This document shows positions 1 to 5,893 of a DNA stretch of 8,021 nt, one piece after another. The notes under the pieces are model-generated. The model was not told the DNA's origin and did not search any database. It worked only from the letters and a program-made list of their open reading frames with translations. The DNA comes from NCED01 sp035493955. GTDB lineage: Bacteria > Pseudomonadota > Alphaproteobacteria > Caulobacterales > Caulobacteraceae. The stretch covers positions 1 to 8,021 of the forward strand of contig DATJHI010000032.1 in the NCBI GenBank assembly GCA_035493955.1. Direction: 5' to 3'. Each line of letters opens with the position of its first letter. Within the stretch, counting starts at the first letter, position 1. A program made the translations under genes and the position numbers.

Positions 1-165
1 CCGGCCATCTATCGCCAGCGCAACCAGGTCGAGCGCTTCTTCTGCAAGCTCAAGCACTTCAGACGGATCGCGACGCGCTTCGACAAGCTCGCCAGGAACT
101 TCCTCGCCGCCGTCCTGCTCGCCTCAACCCGCCTGTGGCTCAGGGCTTATGAGTCCACCACCTAG
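1..165 (+). CDS. IS5-group transposase, C-terminal fragment (cut by window edge)
   Basis: The frame is open from base 1 to a TAG at 163-165 and gives 54 residues. The visible part carries the Y-(2)-R-(3)-E-(6)-K signature of IS4/IS5-type DDE transposases exactly (Y4, R7, E11, K18 of the fragment); E11 would be the last acidic catalytic residue. The following stretch (FRRIATRFDKLARNFLAAVL) is typical of the C-terminus of small IS5-family transposases. The rest lies outside the window, so it cannot be said whether the element is intact. The stop is only 3 bases from a palindromic repeat (169-197), so the right end of the IS must lie at or near that repeat. No terminal inverted repeat can be verified without the other end. 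The gene converges on carA, which ends at 206. Confidence 0.82.
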   Translation, partial: PAIYRQRNQVERFFCKLKHFRRIATRFDKLARNFLAAVLLASTRLWLRAYESTT

Positions 166-168
166 ACC

Positions 169-197
169 GCGCTCAAGTAGCCGCTAGGCGATAGCGC
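169..197. repeat. Palindromic repeat, isolated copy downstream of carA
   Basis: A 29-base imperfect palindrome with GCGCT and AGCGC arms. It is a shortened relative (about two single-base deletions) of the three 31-base copies at 1511-1621 on the other side of carA. It occupies the gap between the transposase stop (165) and the carA stop (206), where it could form a hairpin at the 3' end of the carA transcript. There is no T-run in the carA direction that would make it a classical intrinsic terminator. Confidence 0.6.
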
Positions 198-205
198 GCA
201 AGAAA

Positions 206-1384
206 TCAGGCCCGGTCCATCAGCTCGGCGAAGCGCTCGAACAGGTAGAGCGAGTCCGTGGGCCCCGGCGAGGCCTCCGGATGGTGCTGCACCGAGAACA
301 CCGGGCGGTCCTTCATGGCCAGGCCGGCGTTGGTGCCGTCGAACAGCGACACATGGGTCTCGGTGACCGCCGCGGGCAGGCTGTCGCGGTCGACCGTGAA
401 GCCGTGGTTCATCGACACGATCTCGACCTTGCCGGTGGTCAGGTCCTTCACCGGGTGGTAGGCCCCGTGATGGCCCTGCTCCATCTTGGCCGTGGTGGCG
501 CCGAGCGCCAGGGCCAGCATCTGGTGGCCGAGGCAGATGCCGAACACCGGCTTGCCGCTCTCCACCAGCTTCCTGATCTCGGGCACGGCGTATTCCCCCG
601 TCGCGGCCGGGTCGCCCGGGCCGTTGGACAAGAGTACCCCGTCGGGATTGCGCGCCAGGATGTCCTCGGCCGAGGTCGAGGCCGGCACCACCGTGGCCCG
701 GGCGCCGACGCTGGTCAGGGCGCGCAGGATGTTGCGCTTCACCCCGTAGTCGACCACCACCACCTCGTAGGGCCGTGTCTTGCCGGCGCGGGCCTTGAGG
801 CCGGTGTAGCCCTCGGGCCAGTCCCACAGGCCCTCCTCGAACACGAACGGCTGCAGGCAGGAGGCGTCCTTGGCCAGGTCCAGGCCCACCAGGCCCTTCC
901 AGGCCCTGGCCTTGGCCACCAGGGCGTCGAGGTCGAACTGGCCCTCGGGGGCGTGGGCGATCACCCCGTGGGGCATGCCGTGCTCGCGGATGGCGCGGGT
1001 CAGGGCGCGGGTGTCGACGCCGGCGAGGCCGATCAGGCCGCGGTTCTTCATCCAGGCGTTCAGCGTCTGCACCGAGCGCCAGTTGGCCGGGTCGGTGGGC
1101 AGGTCGCGGAACACCGCGCCGCGCGCCGCCGTCTCGGCCCCGCGGCCGAACTCCTCGATGTCCTCCAGGTTCACCCCGACGGTGCCTACGTGGGGGAAGG
1201 TGAAGGTGACGATCTGGGCCATGTAGGAGGGGTCGGTCAGGATCTCCTGGTAGCCGGTCATGGCGGTGTTGAAGCACACCTCGCCGACCGCCTCGCCGAC
1301 CGCGCCCACGCCGATCCCCTGCAGGATGGTTCCGTCCGCCAGGGCCAGGACTCCGGTCGCGCCGGGCATGAGCTTGTCGGTCAT
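206..1384 (-). CDS. carA: Carbamoyl-phosphate synthase small subunit (glutaminase chain)
   Basis: 392 residues, normal length for CarA. It hydrolyses glutamine and passes ammonia to CarB, which makes carbamoyl phosphate for pyrimidine and arginine synthesis in the cytoplasm. The N-terminal CPSase small-chain domain covers about residues 8-150 (GVLALADGTILQG; CFNTAMTGYQEILTDPSY). The class I glutamine amidotransferase domain covers about 207-388, with GPGDP at 255-259, the nucleophile Cys284 in FGICLGHQ, and the catalytic pair His368/Glu370 in QHHPE. ATG at 1384 is chosen because the family start aligns there and an AAGGA Shine-Dalgarno (1394-1398) lies 9 bases upstream. The frame stays open to 1558, but that extension runs through the promoter and the repeats. 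carB is not in the window. Transcription is probably from the promoter at 1466-1494, with a possible attenuator in the leader. Confidence 0.97.
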   Translation of the reverse strand: MTDKLMPGATGVLALADGTILQGIGVGAVGEAVGEVCFNTAMTGYQEILTDPSYMAQIVTFTFPHVGTVGVNLEDIEEFGRGAETAARGAVFRDLPTDPANWRSVQTLNAWMKNRGLIGLAGVDTRALTRAIREHGMPHGVIAHAPEGQFDLDALVAKARAWKGLVGLDLAKDASCLQPFVFEEGLWDWPEGYTGLKARAGKTRPYEVVVVDYGVKRNILRALTSVGARATVVPASTSAEDILARNPDGVLLSNGPGDPAATGEYAVPEIRKLVESGKPVFGICLGHQMLALALGATTAKMEQGHHGAYHPVKDLTTGKVEIVSMNHGFTVDRDSLPAAVTETHVSLFDGTNAGLAMKDRPVFSVQHHPEASPGPTDSLYLFERFAELMDRA

Positions 1385-1419
1385 CGGCGGGGTTCCTTTG
1401 GCGGTTGGCGGATAGTCGC

Positions 1420-1451
1420 AAAAAAGCGGGCCGAGGTCGCCCCCCGCCCGC
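1420..1451 (-). terminator. Terminator-like hairpin in the carA leader (candidate attenuator)
   Basis: Read on the minus strand, GCGGGC (1451-1446) pairs perfectly with GCCCGC (1431-1426) around a 14-base G-rich loop, and six T follow directly (1425-1420). That is the form of an intrinsic terminator, but it lies between the predicted carA promoter and the carA ATG, ending 35 bases before the start codon. Regulation of carA by premature termination is therefore plausible. No leader peptide is visible, because the hairpin would begin within about 10 bases of the predicted transcription start. Confidence 0.5.
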
Positions 1452-1465
1452 CGTTTCTGGATCGC

Positions 1466-1494
1466 GATGTAGGACCCTGGGGCCCCAGCGTCAA
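1466..1494 (-). promoter_or_regulatory. carA promoter, Caulobacter housekeeping (sigma-73) type
   Basis: On the minus strand there is a perfect TTGACGC (1494-1488), then 14 bases, then CCTACATC (1473-1466). The published Caulobacter housekeeping consensus is TTGACGS, N10-14, GCTANAWC; this site matches 7/7 and 7/8. Transcription would begin near 1459 and leave a leader of about 75 bases ahead of carA. The -35 element lies 17 bases from the first of the 40-bp-spaced repeats. Confidence 0.65.
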
Positions 1495-1510
1495 CACCAT
1501 CGCGCAATTC

Positions 1511-1621
1511 GCGCTCGAGCAGGCCGTCAGGCCGGTAGCGCCGAAAGCACGCGCTCAAGCAGGCCGTCAGGCCGATAGCGCAAAGAGAACCTGCTCAAGT
1601 AGGCCGCCAGGCCGGTAGCGC
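1511..1621. repeat. Three palindromic repeats at exact 40-bp period
   Basis: Three 31-base copies begin at 1511, 1551 and 1591, separated by 9-base spacers. Each has outer GCGCT...AGCGC arms (the third copy has CTGCT at its left arm) and an inner GGCC-4 bases-GGCC, so each can fold as a Y-shaped hairpin. Differences are mostly single transitions (CGAG/CAAG, GTCA/GCCA, CGAT/CGGT). The spacers are also purine-rich and similar, so this may be a 40-bp tandem duplication. The array sits between the divergent carA and TPR-gene promoters. A fourth, shorter copy is at 169-197. It resembles REP-type elements; a role as an operator array is possible but unproven. Confidence 0.8.
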
Positions 1622-1638
1622 CGAAGAGTGAACCTCGA

Positions 1639-1667
1639 TTCAAGGTCTGGGGTATTCATGATATAAC
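1639..1667 (+). promoter_or_regulatory. Possible promoter of the first TPR gene (weak)
   Basis: TATAAC (1662-1667) lies in an AT-rich island within GC-rich DNA, and a poor -35 (TTCAAG, 1639-1644) stands 17 bases upstream. A GANTC site (GATTC, 1637-1641), the target of the CcrM methyltransferase in Caulobacter, overlaps the -35. This is the only promoter-like stretch between the repeats and the gene at 1694, but the -35 match is only about half of consensus. Confidence 0.3.
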
Positions 1668-1693
1668 AGCGGTCTCTGATCGGAGGTCATGTC

Positions 1694-2305
1694 GTGGCCA
1701 GGATGAGGGCGTCCGTCATCGGCGCCGTGGCGGTCTTGGGCGCCCTCGCCATGCCCGCGGCGGCCGTCGCCCAGGCGATCCAGGTGTTCGGCGGCGGCTG
1801 GGGCGAGGCCTGCTGGCGCGCGGCCTTGGCCTCGACCTTCCTTCATATGGACTCGGCGGCCATGGAGGCCCGCTGGAAGGCCGATTCCATTCTCATCTGC
1901 GACGACGCCCTGTCGAGCGGCGCGATGGATCGCCGCGACACCGCGGCCACCTACGTCAACCGCGGCATCCTGGAGATGAGCCGCGAGCGGTACGACGTGG
2001 CCGAGAAGAACTTCACCTCGGCCCTCGTCCTCCTGCCTAAGCTGGCCGAGGCCCACGTCGACCTGGGCTCGACCCTGATCAACATGAAGAAGTACGACGA
2101 GGGGGTGCGGGAGACCGAGCTCGGTCTGCAGCTCGGCTCCAAGGAGCCGGAGCGCGGCTACTACAACCTCGGGATCGCCTACGAACGGCTGGGCAACATC
2201 CAGAAGGCCTACGAGAGCTATCGCCAGGCCTCGATGCTCGATCCCAAGTGGCAGGAGCCCAAGGACGAGATGGCCCGCTTCGTGGTGCGGCCGGTCCAGA
2301 AGTAA
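1694..2305 (+). CDS. Exported TPR-repeat protein, first of a tandem pair
   Basis: 203 residues. A Sec signal peptide is clear: R3/R5, a hydrophobic core at about 7-25, and AVA|Q cleavage after residue 26, giving a probable periplasmic protein. Three TPR units follow at about 83-116, 117-150 and 151-185, with the usual G/A/Y/P spacing (YVNRGILEMSRERYDVAEKN; YYNLGIAYERLGNIQKAYES). The region between signal and TPRs (31-80) has Cys40 and Cys69, both kept in the paralogue; a disulfide is likely in the periplasm (inference). GTG at 1694 is favoured because CGGAGG (1681-1686) lies 7 bases upstream; ATG at 1703 is the alternative. The neighbour at 2378 is an ungapped paralogue, about 67% identical (119 of 177 mature residues, hand-counted). 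TPR proteins mediate protein-protein contacts; no specific partner is evident. Confidence 0.88.
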   Translation: MARMRASVIGAVAVLGALAMPAAAVAQAIQVFGGGWGEACWRAALASTFLHMDSAAMEARWKADSILICDDALSSGAMDRRDTAATYVNRGILEMSRERYDVAEKNFTSALVLLPKLAEAHVDLGSTLINMKKYDEGVRETELGLQLGSKEPERGYYNLGIAYERLGNIQKAYESYRQASMLDPKWQEPKDEMARFVVRPVQK

Positions 2306-2377
2306 CGGTCTGGCGTTTTGCTCGATCCGCGCGCAACCTGAGGTGAGGCGTCAGAGAGCGCAAAGGGAGGCTGCGCC

Positions 2378-2992
2378 ATGAACGGGATCAAGGCGGCCAT
2401 CATCGCTGCGGCCGCGACGGCGGTCGGGCTGGGTCTGGCGGGCGCGGCTTCGGCCCAGGCGGTCCAGGTGGTGGGCGACGGGTTCGGCGAGTCCTGCTGG
2501 CGCGCGGCCGTGGCCACCACCTTCATGCACATCGATTCCGCGAAGATGGACGCGCGCTGGAAGGCCGACGCCATCAGCGCCTGCGACGACGCCCTGAAGA
2601 TCTCCAGGCTGGACCGCAAGGACACCGCGTCCACCTGGGTCAACCGGGGCATCCTGGAGATGAGCCGCGAGCGCTACGCCAACGCCCGGGGCAACTTCAA
2701 GGAAGCCCTGAAGATCATCCCCAACCTGCCCGAGGCCCACGTCGACATCGGCTCGGCCCTGATCAACATGCAGAAGTTCGACGAGGGGATCAAAGAGACC
2801 GAGCTCGGCCTGTCGATGGGCTCCAAGGAGCCGGAGCGCGGCTACTACAACCTCGGCCTCGCCTACGGCCTTCTGGGCAATCAGCAGAAGGCCTACGAGA
2901 GCTTCCGCCGCGCCTCCGAGCTCAACCCCGCCTGGACCGATCCCAAGGTGGAGATGGCCCGCTTCACCGTCGAGAAGGTCGAGCGGAAGTAG
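2378..2992 (+). CDS. Exported TPR-repeat protein, second of a tandem pair
   Basis: 204 residues. The signal peptide is at 1-26 (K5, Ala-rich core, ASA|Q cleavage). Cys40 and Cys69 are at the same positions as in the upstream paralogue, followed by three TPR units at about 83-116, 117-150 and 151-185. The block GILEMSRERY (91-100) and the block EPERGYYNLG (151-160) are identical in both copies, while the inner TPR helices vary, a pattern expected if the two bind related partners. A strong Shine-Dalgarno (AAAGGGAGG, 2362-2370) lies 7 bases before the ATG. The 72-base gap to the first copy has no obvious promoter or terminator, so the two may be co-transcribed. The specific function is unknown. 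Confidence 0.88.
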   Translation: MNGIKAAIIAAAATAVGLGLAGAASAQAVQVVGDGFGESCWRAAVATTFMHIDSAKMDARWKADAISACDDALKISRLDRKDTASTWVNRGILEMSRERYANARGNFKEALKIIPNLPEAHVDIGSALINMQKFDEGIKETELGLSMGSKEPERGYYNLGLAYGLLGNQQKAYESFRRASELNPAWTDPKVEMARFTVEKVERK

Positions 2993-3065
2993 GGCGGGCC
3001 GCGCGGGTTCCGGAGATTGCCGCCCATTCCGGTTCCGGACATCCTGCCTTTACCCCCAAAGCCGC

Positions 3066-3095
3066 TCATCCCGGCGAATGCCGGGACCCAGATCG
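3066..3095. repeat. REP-like palindrome (CCCGGC-GAAT-GCCGGG)
   Basis: A perfect 6-bp stem (3070-3075 with 3080-3085) around a GAAT loop, embedded in TCATCCCGGCGAA...GGGACCCAGAT. This layout is a familiar dispersed intergenic palindrome in alphaproteobacterial genomes (general knowledge; copy number in this genome cannot be checked here). It stands 73 bases after the TPR gene stop and 17 bases before a GIY-YIG gene remnant. It could also act as a 3' hairpin for the TPR transcript. Confidence 0.6.
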
Positions 3096-3112
3096 TATGG
3101 CGCGGAAGCTGG

Positions 3113-3175
3113 ATGAGTTTCTACGTCTACATCGTCGCGAGCCTGGTCCACCGGCCGTGCTCGACTCGACCTTGA
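3113..3175 (+). pseudogene. N-terminal remnant of a GIY-YIG (COG2827/URI-type) nuclease gene
   Basis: ATG at 3113 opens 20 codons that begin MSFYVYIVAS and end at TGA 3173-3175. FYVYI-x-AS is the typical start of small alphaproteobacterial GIY-YIG domain proteins, where VYI is the first (GIY) motif. The second motif (YIG) and the rest of the nuclease domain are absent, and the sequence turns into unrelated residues after about residue 10. It is therefore a decayed stub and not a working enzyme. Its TGA is embedded in the TTGACA that probably serves the next gene. The call rests on a short match. Confidence 0.5.
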
Positions 3176-3206
3176 CAAATCGCTCGCTTTTGTTCATTGT
3201 TTGTTC
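3172..3206 (+). promoter_or_regulatory. LexA (SOS) operator over a promoter for the 3211 gene
   Basis: GTTC (3192-3195), seven bases, then GTTC (3203-3206) is an exact match to GTTC-N7-GTTC, the LexA box known for alphaproteobacteria. A perfect TTGACA (3172-3177) lies upstream at the right distance for the LexA box to cover the -10 region (around 3195-3200). The operator ends 4 bases before the ATG at 3211, and no Shine-Dalgarno is present, so the transcript is probably leaderless or nearly so. DNA damage would be expected to release repression. Confidence 0.72.
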
Positions 3207-3210
3207 CGAA

Positions 3211-3852
3211 ATGTCCACCGCCGCATTCCTGCCCGAAGCGCTTCCCGCCGCCGCGCCCGCCGACTGGGCGCGGCCGCTGGTCGAGCGCCAGCTCGCCGTC
3301 CTCGGACGGCTGGCCGAGGCGGGGCTGGAGATCGCCGTGGCGCTGGAGGCCCAGGCCAAGGGCGGCGAGGCGGTGGTCCAGGGCGACCTGGCCATGGCCT
3401 TCAACCGCGTCGCCCGGGCCGTGCGCCAGACCGCCATGCTGCAGTCCAGGCTGATCCAGGCGCTGCAGGATCACGAGGCGGGCAGGGCCGGCCGCAAGGC
3501 CGCCGCCCGCGCCAGTGCGGCGCGCATCCTACGCGGGGTGATCGACGAGGAGCTGCCGGACGACAGGGCCAAGGACACGGAGCGGGCCGAACGGCTCGCC
3601 CCCGAAGCCGCGGAGCGCCTGCGGGCGGAGGATTTCGGCGACCTTCTGGCGCGGCCGTTCGGCGAGGCCGTGGCCGCGATCTGCCGGGACCTCGGCCTTT
3701 CGCCCGACTGGCTGGCCCTGGCCGAGGACTGTTTCGACGCCGAGGCGGCGCTGGCCCGCGCGCCGGGCGCGGCGCCGACGGAACCGGAATATCGCGGGCC
3801 GATGCAGGTGCGCTGGCTGGAACCGGGCGAGCCTGGGCGGGACAGTTCCTGA
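3211..3852 (+). CDS. Conserved hypothetical alphaproteobacterial protein, probably SOS-controlled
   Basis: 213 residues, no signal peptide or membrane segment, so cytoplasmic. Two Ala/Leu/Arg-rich helical parts are visible: residues 20-88 (RPLVERQLAVLGRLAEAGLE; FNRVARAVRQTAMLQSRLIQ) and about 101-180, which ends in a conserved-looking LLARPFGEAVAAICRDLGLS then PDW. An Ala/Arg-rich linker joins them. This layout resembles conserved alphaproteobacterial proteins of unknown function; no catalytic motif is visible. ATG at 3211 is chosen because it follows the LexA box and promoter directly; the frame is open upstream to 3097, but that stretch runs through the palindrome-linked GIY-YIG remnant and the promoter. 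Control by LexA suggests a role in the DNA damage response, and the next gene is dnaG. Function cannot be named. Confidence 0.8.
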   Translation: MSTAAFLPEALPAAAPADWARPLVERQLAVLGRLAEAGLEIAVALEAQAKGGEAVVQGDLAMAFNRVARAVRQTAMLQSRLIQALQDHEAGRAGRKAAARASAARILRGVIDEELPDDRAKDTERAERLAPEAAERLRAEDFGDLLARPFGEAVAAICRDLGLSPDWLALAEDCFDAEAALARAPGAAPTEPEYRGPMQVRWLEPGEPGRDSS

Positions 3853-3891
3853 TGGCTTCGCGGGGGACTCCGGCGGGGGCGCTTTTCGGAA

Positions 3892-3911
3892 GTTCCGGAC
3901 AAATGCGGAAC
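3892..3911. repeat. Short inverted repeat upstream of dnaG
   Basis: GTTCCG (3892-3897) and CGGAAC (3906-3911) form a perfect 6-bp inverted repeat with an 8-base centre, 40 bases after the hypothetical gene's stop and 12 bases before the DnaA box. No T-run follows, so it is not a classical terminator. It may be an operator half-site pair or chance. Confidence 0.3.
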
Positions 3912-3923
3912 GTCCGACGCGGC

Positions 3924-3932
3924 TGTGGATAA
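3924..3932 (-). promoter_or_regulatory. Consensus DnaA box upstream of dnaG
   Basis: TGTGGATAA on the plus strand is TTATCCACA on the minus strand, a 9/9 match to the strong DnaA box. It lies in the 139-base gap between the hypothetical gene and dnaG, 60 bases before the dnaG start. In Caulobacter DnaA is also a transcription factor for replication genes (established knowledge), so control of dnaG by DnaA is a reasonable inference. A GANTC site (GACTC, 3968-3972) lies between the box and the start codon. Confidence 0.6.
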
Positions 3933-3991
3933 GCTGAGTCGGAACCGGGGACGCTGTGGGAAGGCGCGACTCTATTGGCTACTGTGCCGCC

Positions 3992-5893
3992 GTGCGCTTC
4001 GACGACCGCTTCCTTGACGAAATTCGTTCCCGCCTGCGTCCTTCCGACGTGGTCGGCAAGACGGTCAAGCTGCGCCGCCAGGGCCGCGAATACGCCGGCC
4101 TGTCGCCCTTCACCAAGGAGAAGACGCCCTCGTTCTTCGTCAACGACGAGAAGGGCTTCTACCACTGCTTCTCGTCCGGCAAGCACGGCGACATCTTCTC
4201 CTTCCTGCAGGAAACGGAGCGGCTGAGCTTCCCCGAGGCTGTCGAGCGTCTGGCGGGCGAGGCGGGCCTGTCCATGCCCGTGCAGGATCAGCGCTCGGTC
4301 GAAGAAGACAGGAAACGGGCGAGCCTCCAGGACTGGCTGGAGGCCGCCGCCTCTTGGTTCGCGGGCGAATTGAAACGGCCCTCGGGCCAGGCGGCGCGGG
4401 CCTATCTTGAGAAGAGGAAACTGCCGGCCGACGACTGGAAGCGGTTTCGCCTGGGCTACGCGCCGTCGAGCCGCACCGCGCTGAAGGACTACCTGATTTC
4501 CAAAGGCGCCAAGCCGGCCGAACTGGTGCAGGCGGGCCTCCTGATCCAGCCGGAGGACGGCGGCGCCCCGTACGACCGCTTCCGCGACCGGATCATGTTC
4601 CCGATCACCGACCTGCGCGGCAAGGTGATCTCCTTTGGCGGTCGGGCGCTCGATCCGGAGGCCAAGGCCAAATATTTGAACGGCCCGGAGACCGAGCTCT
4701 TCAACAAGAGCCACGTGCTCTATGGCCTCTACGATGCCCGCAAGATCGTGAGCGCCGGCGACGCCGACGCGCCGCTGGTGGTGGTCGAGGGCTACATGGA
4801 CGTCATCGCCTGCCAGCGCGCCGGAGTCGCGGCGGTGGCGGGGATGGGCACGGCCCTGACCGAAGAACAGATGGCCCTGATGTGGCGCGTGCACCCTGAG
4901 CCGACCCTTTGTTTCGATGGCGACAAGGCGGGGCAGCGGGCCGCGGCCCGGGCGATCGACCGCGCGCTGCCGTTGATACAGCCCGGCAAGTCTTTCCGCT
5001 TTGCCGTCGTGCAGGGCGGCAAGGACCCCGATGACGTTCTTCGCGAACAGGGGCCCGCTGTCCTCAAGACGCAGCTATCGGTCACGGTCCCGTTCGTGGA
5101 GGCGTTGTTCGCCCTTGAAAAGGACGCCGAGCCTTACGACACGCCAGAACGGAAGGTGGCGTTCAAGGCCAGGCTCCGGAAGAGAGCGGCCACGATTGCG
5201 GACAAGGAACTTTCCGCGGCCTACCGCGACGATCTGCTCGGACGGTTCGAGGCGCTCTGGCCGACGGAGCGACCTGTCTATACGGTTGGCGCCGCCGCCC
5301 GGGCCATGGCGGATCATCGCTGGCGTGGCCAGCGGAAGCGCAATCCGCTCGAAACGCCGTTCCAAAGCGACGTGACGCCAGAGGGCAAAGCCGGCCTTGA
5401 GCGGCTCCGCCGACTATCCAATCCACTTTCAGCCGCGCTCGTGCTCGCCGCGATCAACGACCCGAGGGTCGTGGAAGACAAGATTGAAGTTCTGAACACC
5501 CAGGGGTTCGGAGATCGATATCTCGATCAGATCGTTCGGGCGCTCGTCGAACTTCGGCTGACCATGGACGCCACCGACAAAGCACTGGTCCAAAGGCAAT
5601 TGGCCGCAAAAGGCCTCACTGCCGAGATGGAAATTCTGCAGCAAGCGGCCCGACTTTCGGGCGCGGCGTTCCTGACGGGCACGTTGCCCGAAGAGAAGAT
5701 ACAGGAACTCTGGGATCAGGCTTTCGACGTCATATTGCAACTCGTCGCTCTCGAACGCGCGATCATGCAGACAAAGGAAGATATCTCGCGCGACCCGGAT
5801 TTCGAAACACTGAACCGATTGAAATCCATGCGCGATACGTTGGTCAGGGTCGTGCGGAGCGGAGATTTCAGCACGATCAAGAGCGTGCAATGA
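3992..5893 (+). CDS. dnaG: DNA primase DnaG
   Basis: 633 residues. It makes RNA primers for the replication fork and is recruited by the DnaB helicase. The N-terminal domain (about 1-100) keeps the CHC2 fold sequence, but the zinc ligands are mostly replaced: Ser38, Thr41 and Ser62 stand where Cys, His and Cys are usual, and only Cys59 remains. The catalytic core has ISFGGRALDP and KYLNGPETELFNKSHVLYGL, then the TOPRIM motifs EGYMD (266-270, Glu266) and DGD (Asp309, Asp311), all intact. The C-terminal helicase-binding part is at about 440-633. GTG at 3992 is chosen because VRFDDRFLDEIRSRLRPSDV matches the family start; GTG at 3956 would add 12 unlikely residues. No good Shine-Dalgarno is seen at either. 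The stop overlaps the next ORF by ATGA. GC falls from about residue 330 onward. Confidence 0.95.
   Translation: MRFDDRFLDEIRSRLRPSDVVGKTVKLRRQGREYAGLSPFTKEKTPSFFVNDEKGFYHCFSSGKHGDIFSFLQETERLSFPEAVERLAGEAGLSMPVQDQRSVEEDRKRASLQDWLEAAASWFAGELKRPSGQAARAYLEKRKLPADDWKRFRLGYAPSSRTALKDYLISKGAKPAELVQAGLLIQPEDGGAPYDRFRDRIMFPITDLRGKVISFGGRALDPEAKAKYLNGPETELFNKSHVLYGLYDARKIVSAGDADAPLVVVEGYMDVIACQRAGVAAVAGMGTALTEEQMALMWRVHPEPTLCFDGDKAGQRAAARAIDRALPLIQPGKSFRFAVVQGGKDPDDVLREQGPAVLKTQLSVTVPFVEALFALEKDAEPYDTPERKVAFKARLRKRAATIADKELSAAYRDDLLGRFEALWPTERPVYTVGAAARAMADHRWRGQRKRNPLETPFQSDVTPEGKAGLERLRRLSNPLSAALVLAAINDPRVVEDKIEVLNTQGFGDRYLDQIVRALVELRLTMDATDKALVQRQLAAKGLTAEMEILQQAARLSGAAFLTGTLPEEKIQELWDQAFDVILQLVALERAIMQTKEDISRDPDFETLNRLKSMRDTLVRVVRSGDFSTIKSVQ

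Noticed and set aside
1385..1558. 58-residue N-terminal extension of CarA
   Set aside because: It would translate the repeats, the promoter and the hairpin; the family start and a Shine-Dalgarno sit at 1384.
281..1618. Long plus-strand open frame opposite carA (445 residues)
   Set aside because: It is a GC-rich shadow of carA, runs through the promoter and repeats, and its Gly/Arg/Ala/His-rich translation resembles no protein family.
1511..1621. A mini CRISPR array
   Set aside because: The spacers are only 9 bases and similar to one another, and no cas gene is present.
3097..3210. Upstream start for the LexA-controlled gene
   Set aside because: The added 38 residues lie over the GIY-YIG remnant, the TTGACA and the LexA box, and have no ribosome binding site.
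3956..3991. GTG at 3956 as the dnaG start
   Set aside because: It adds 12 residues unlike any primase N-terminus; the family start matches at GTG 3992. It cannot be fully excluded without mapping, since neither site has a clear Shine-Dalgarno.
3401..4894. 497-residue minus-strand frame across the hypothetical gene and dnaG
   Set aside because: It is antisense to two well-supported genes and to the intergenic DnaA box, with no domain that I recognise.
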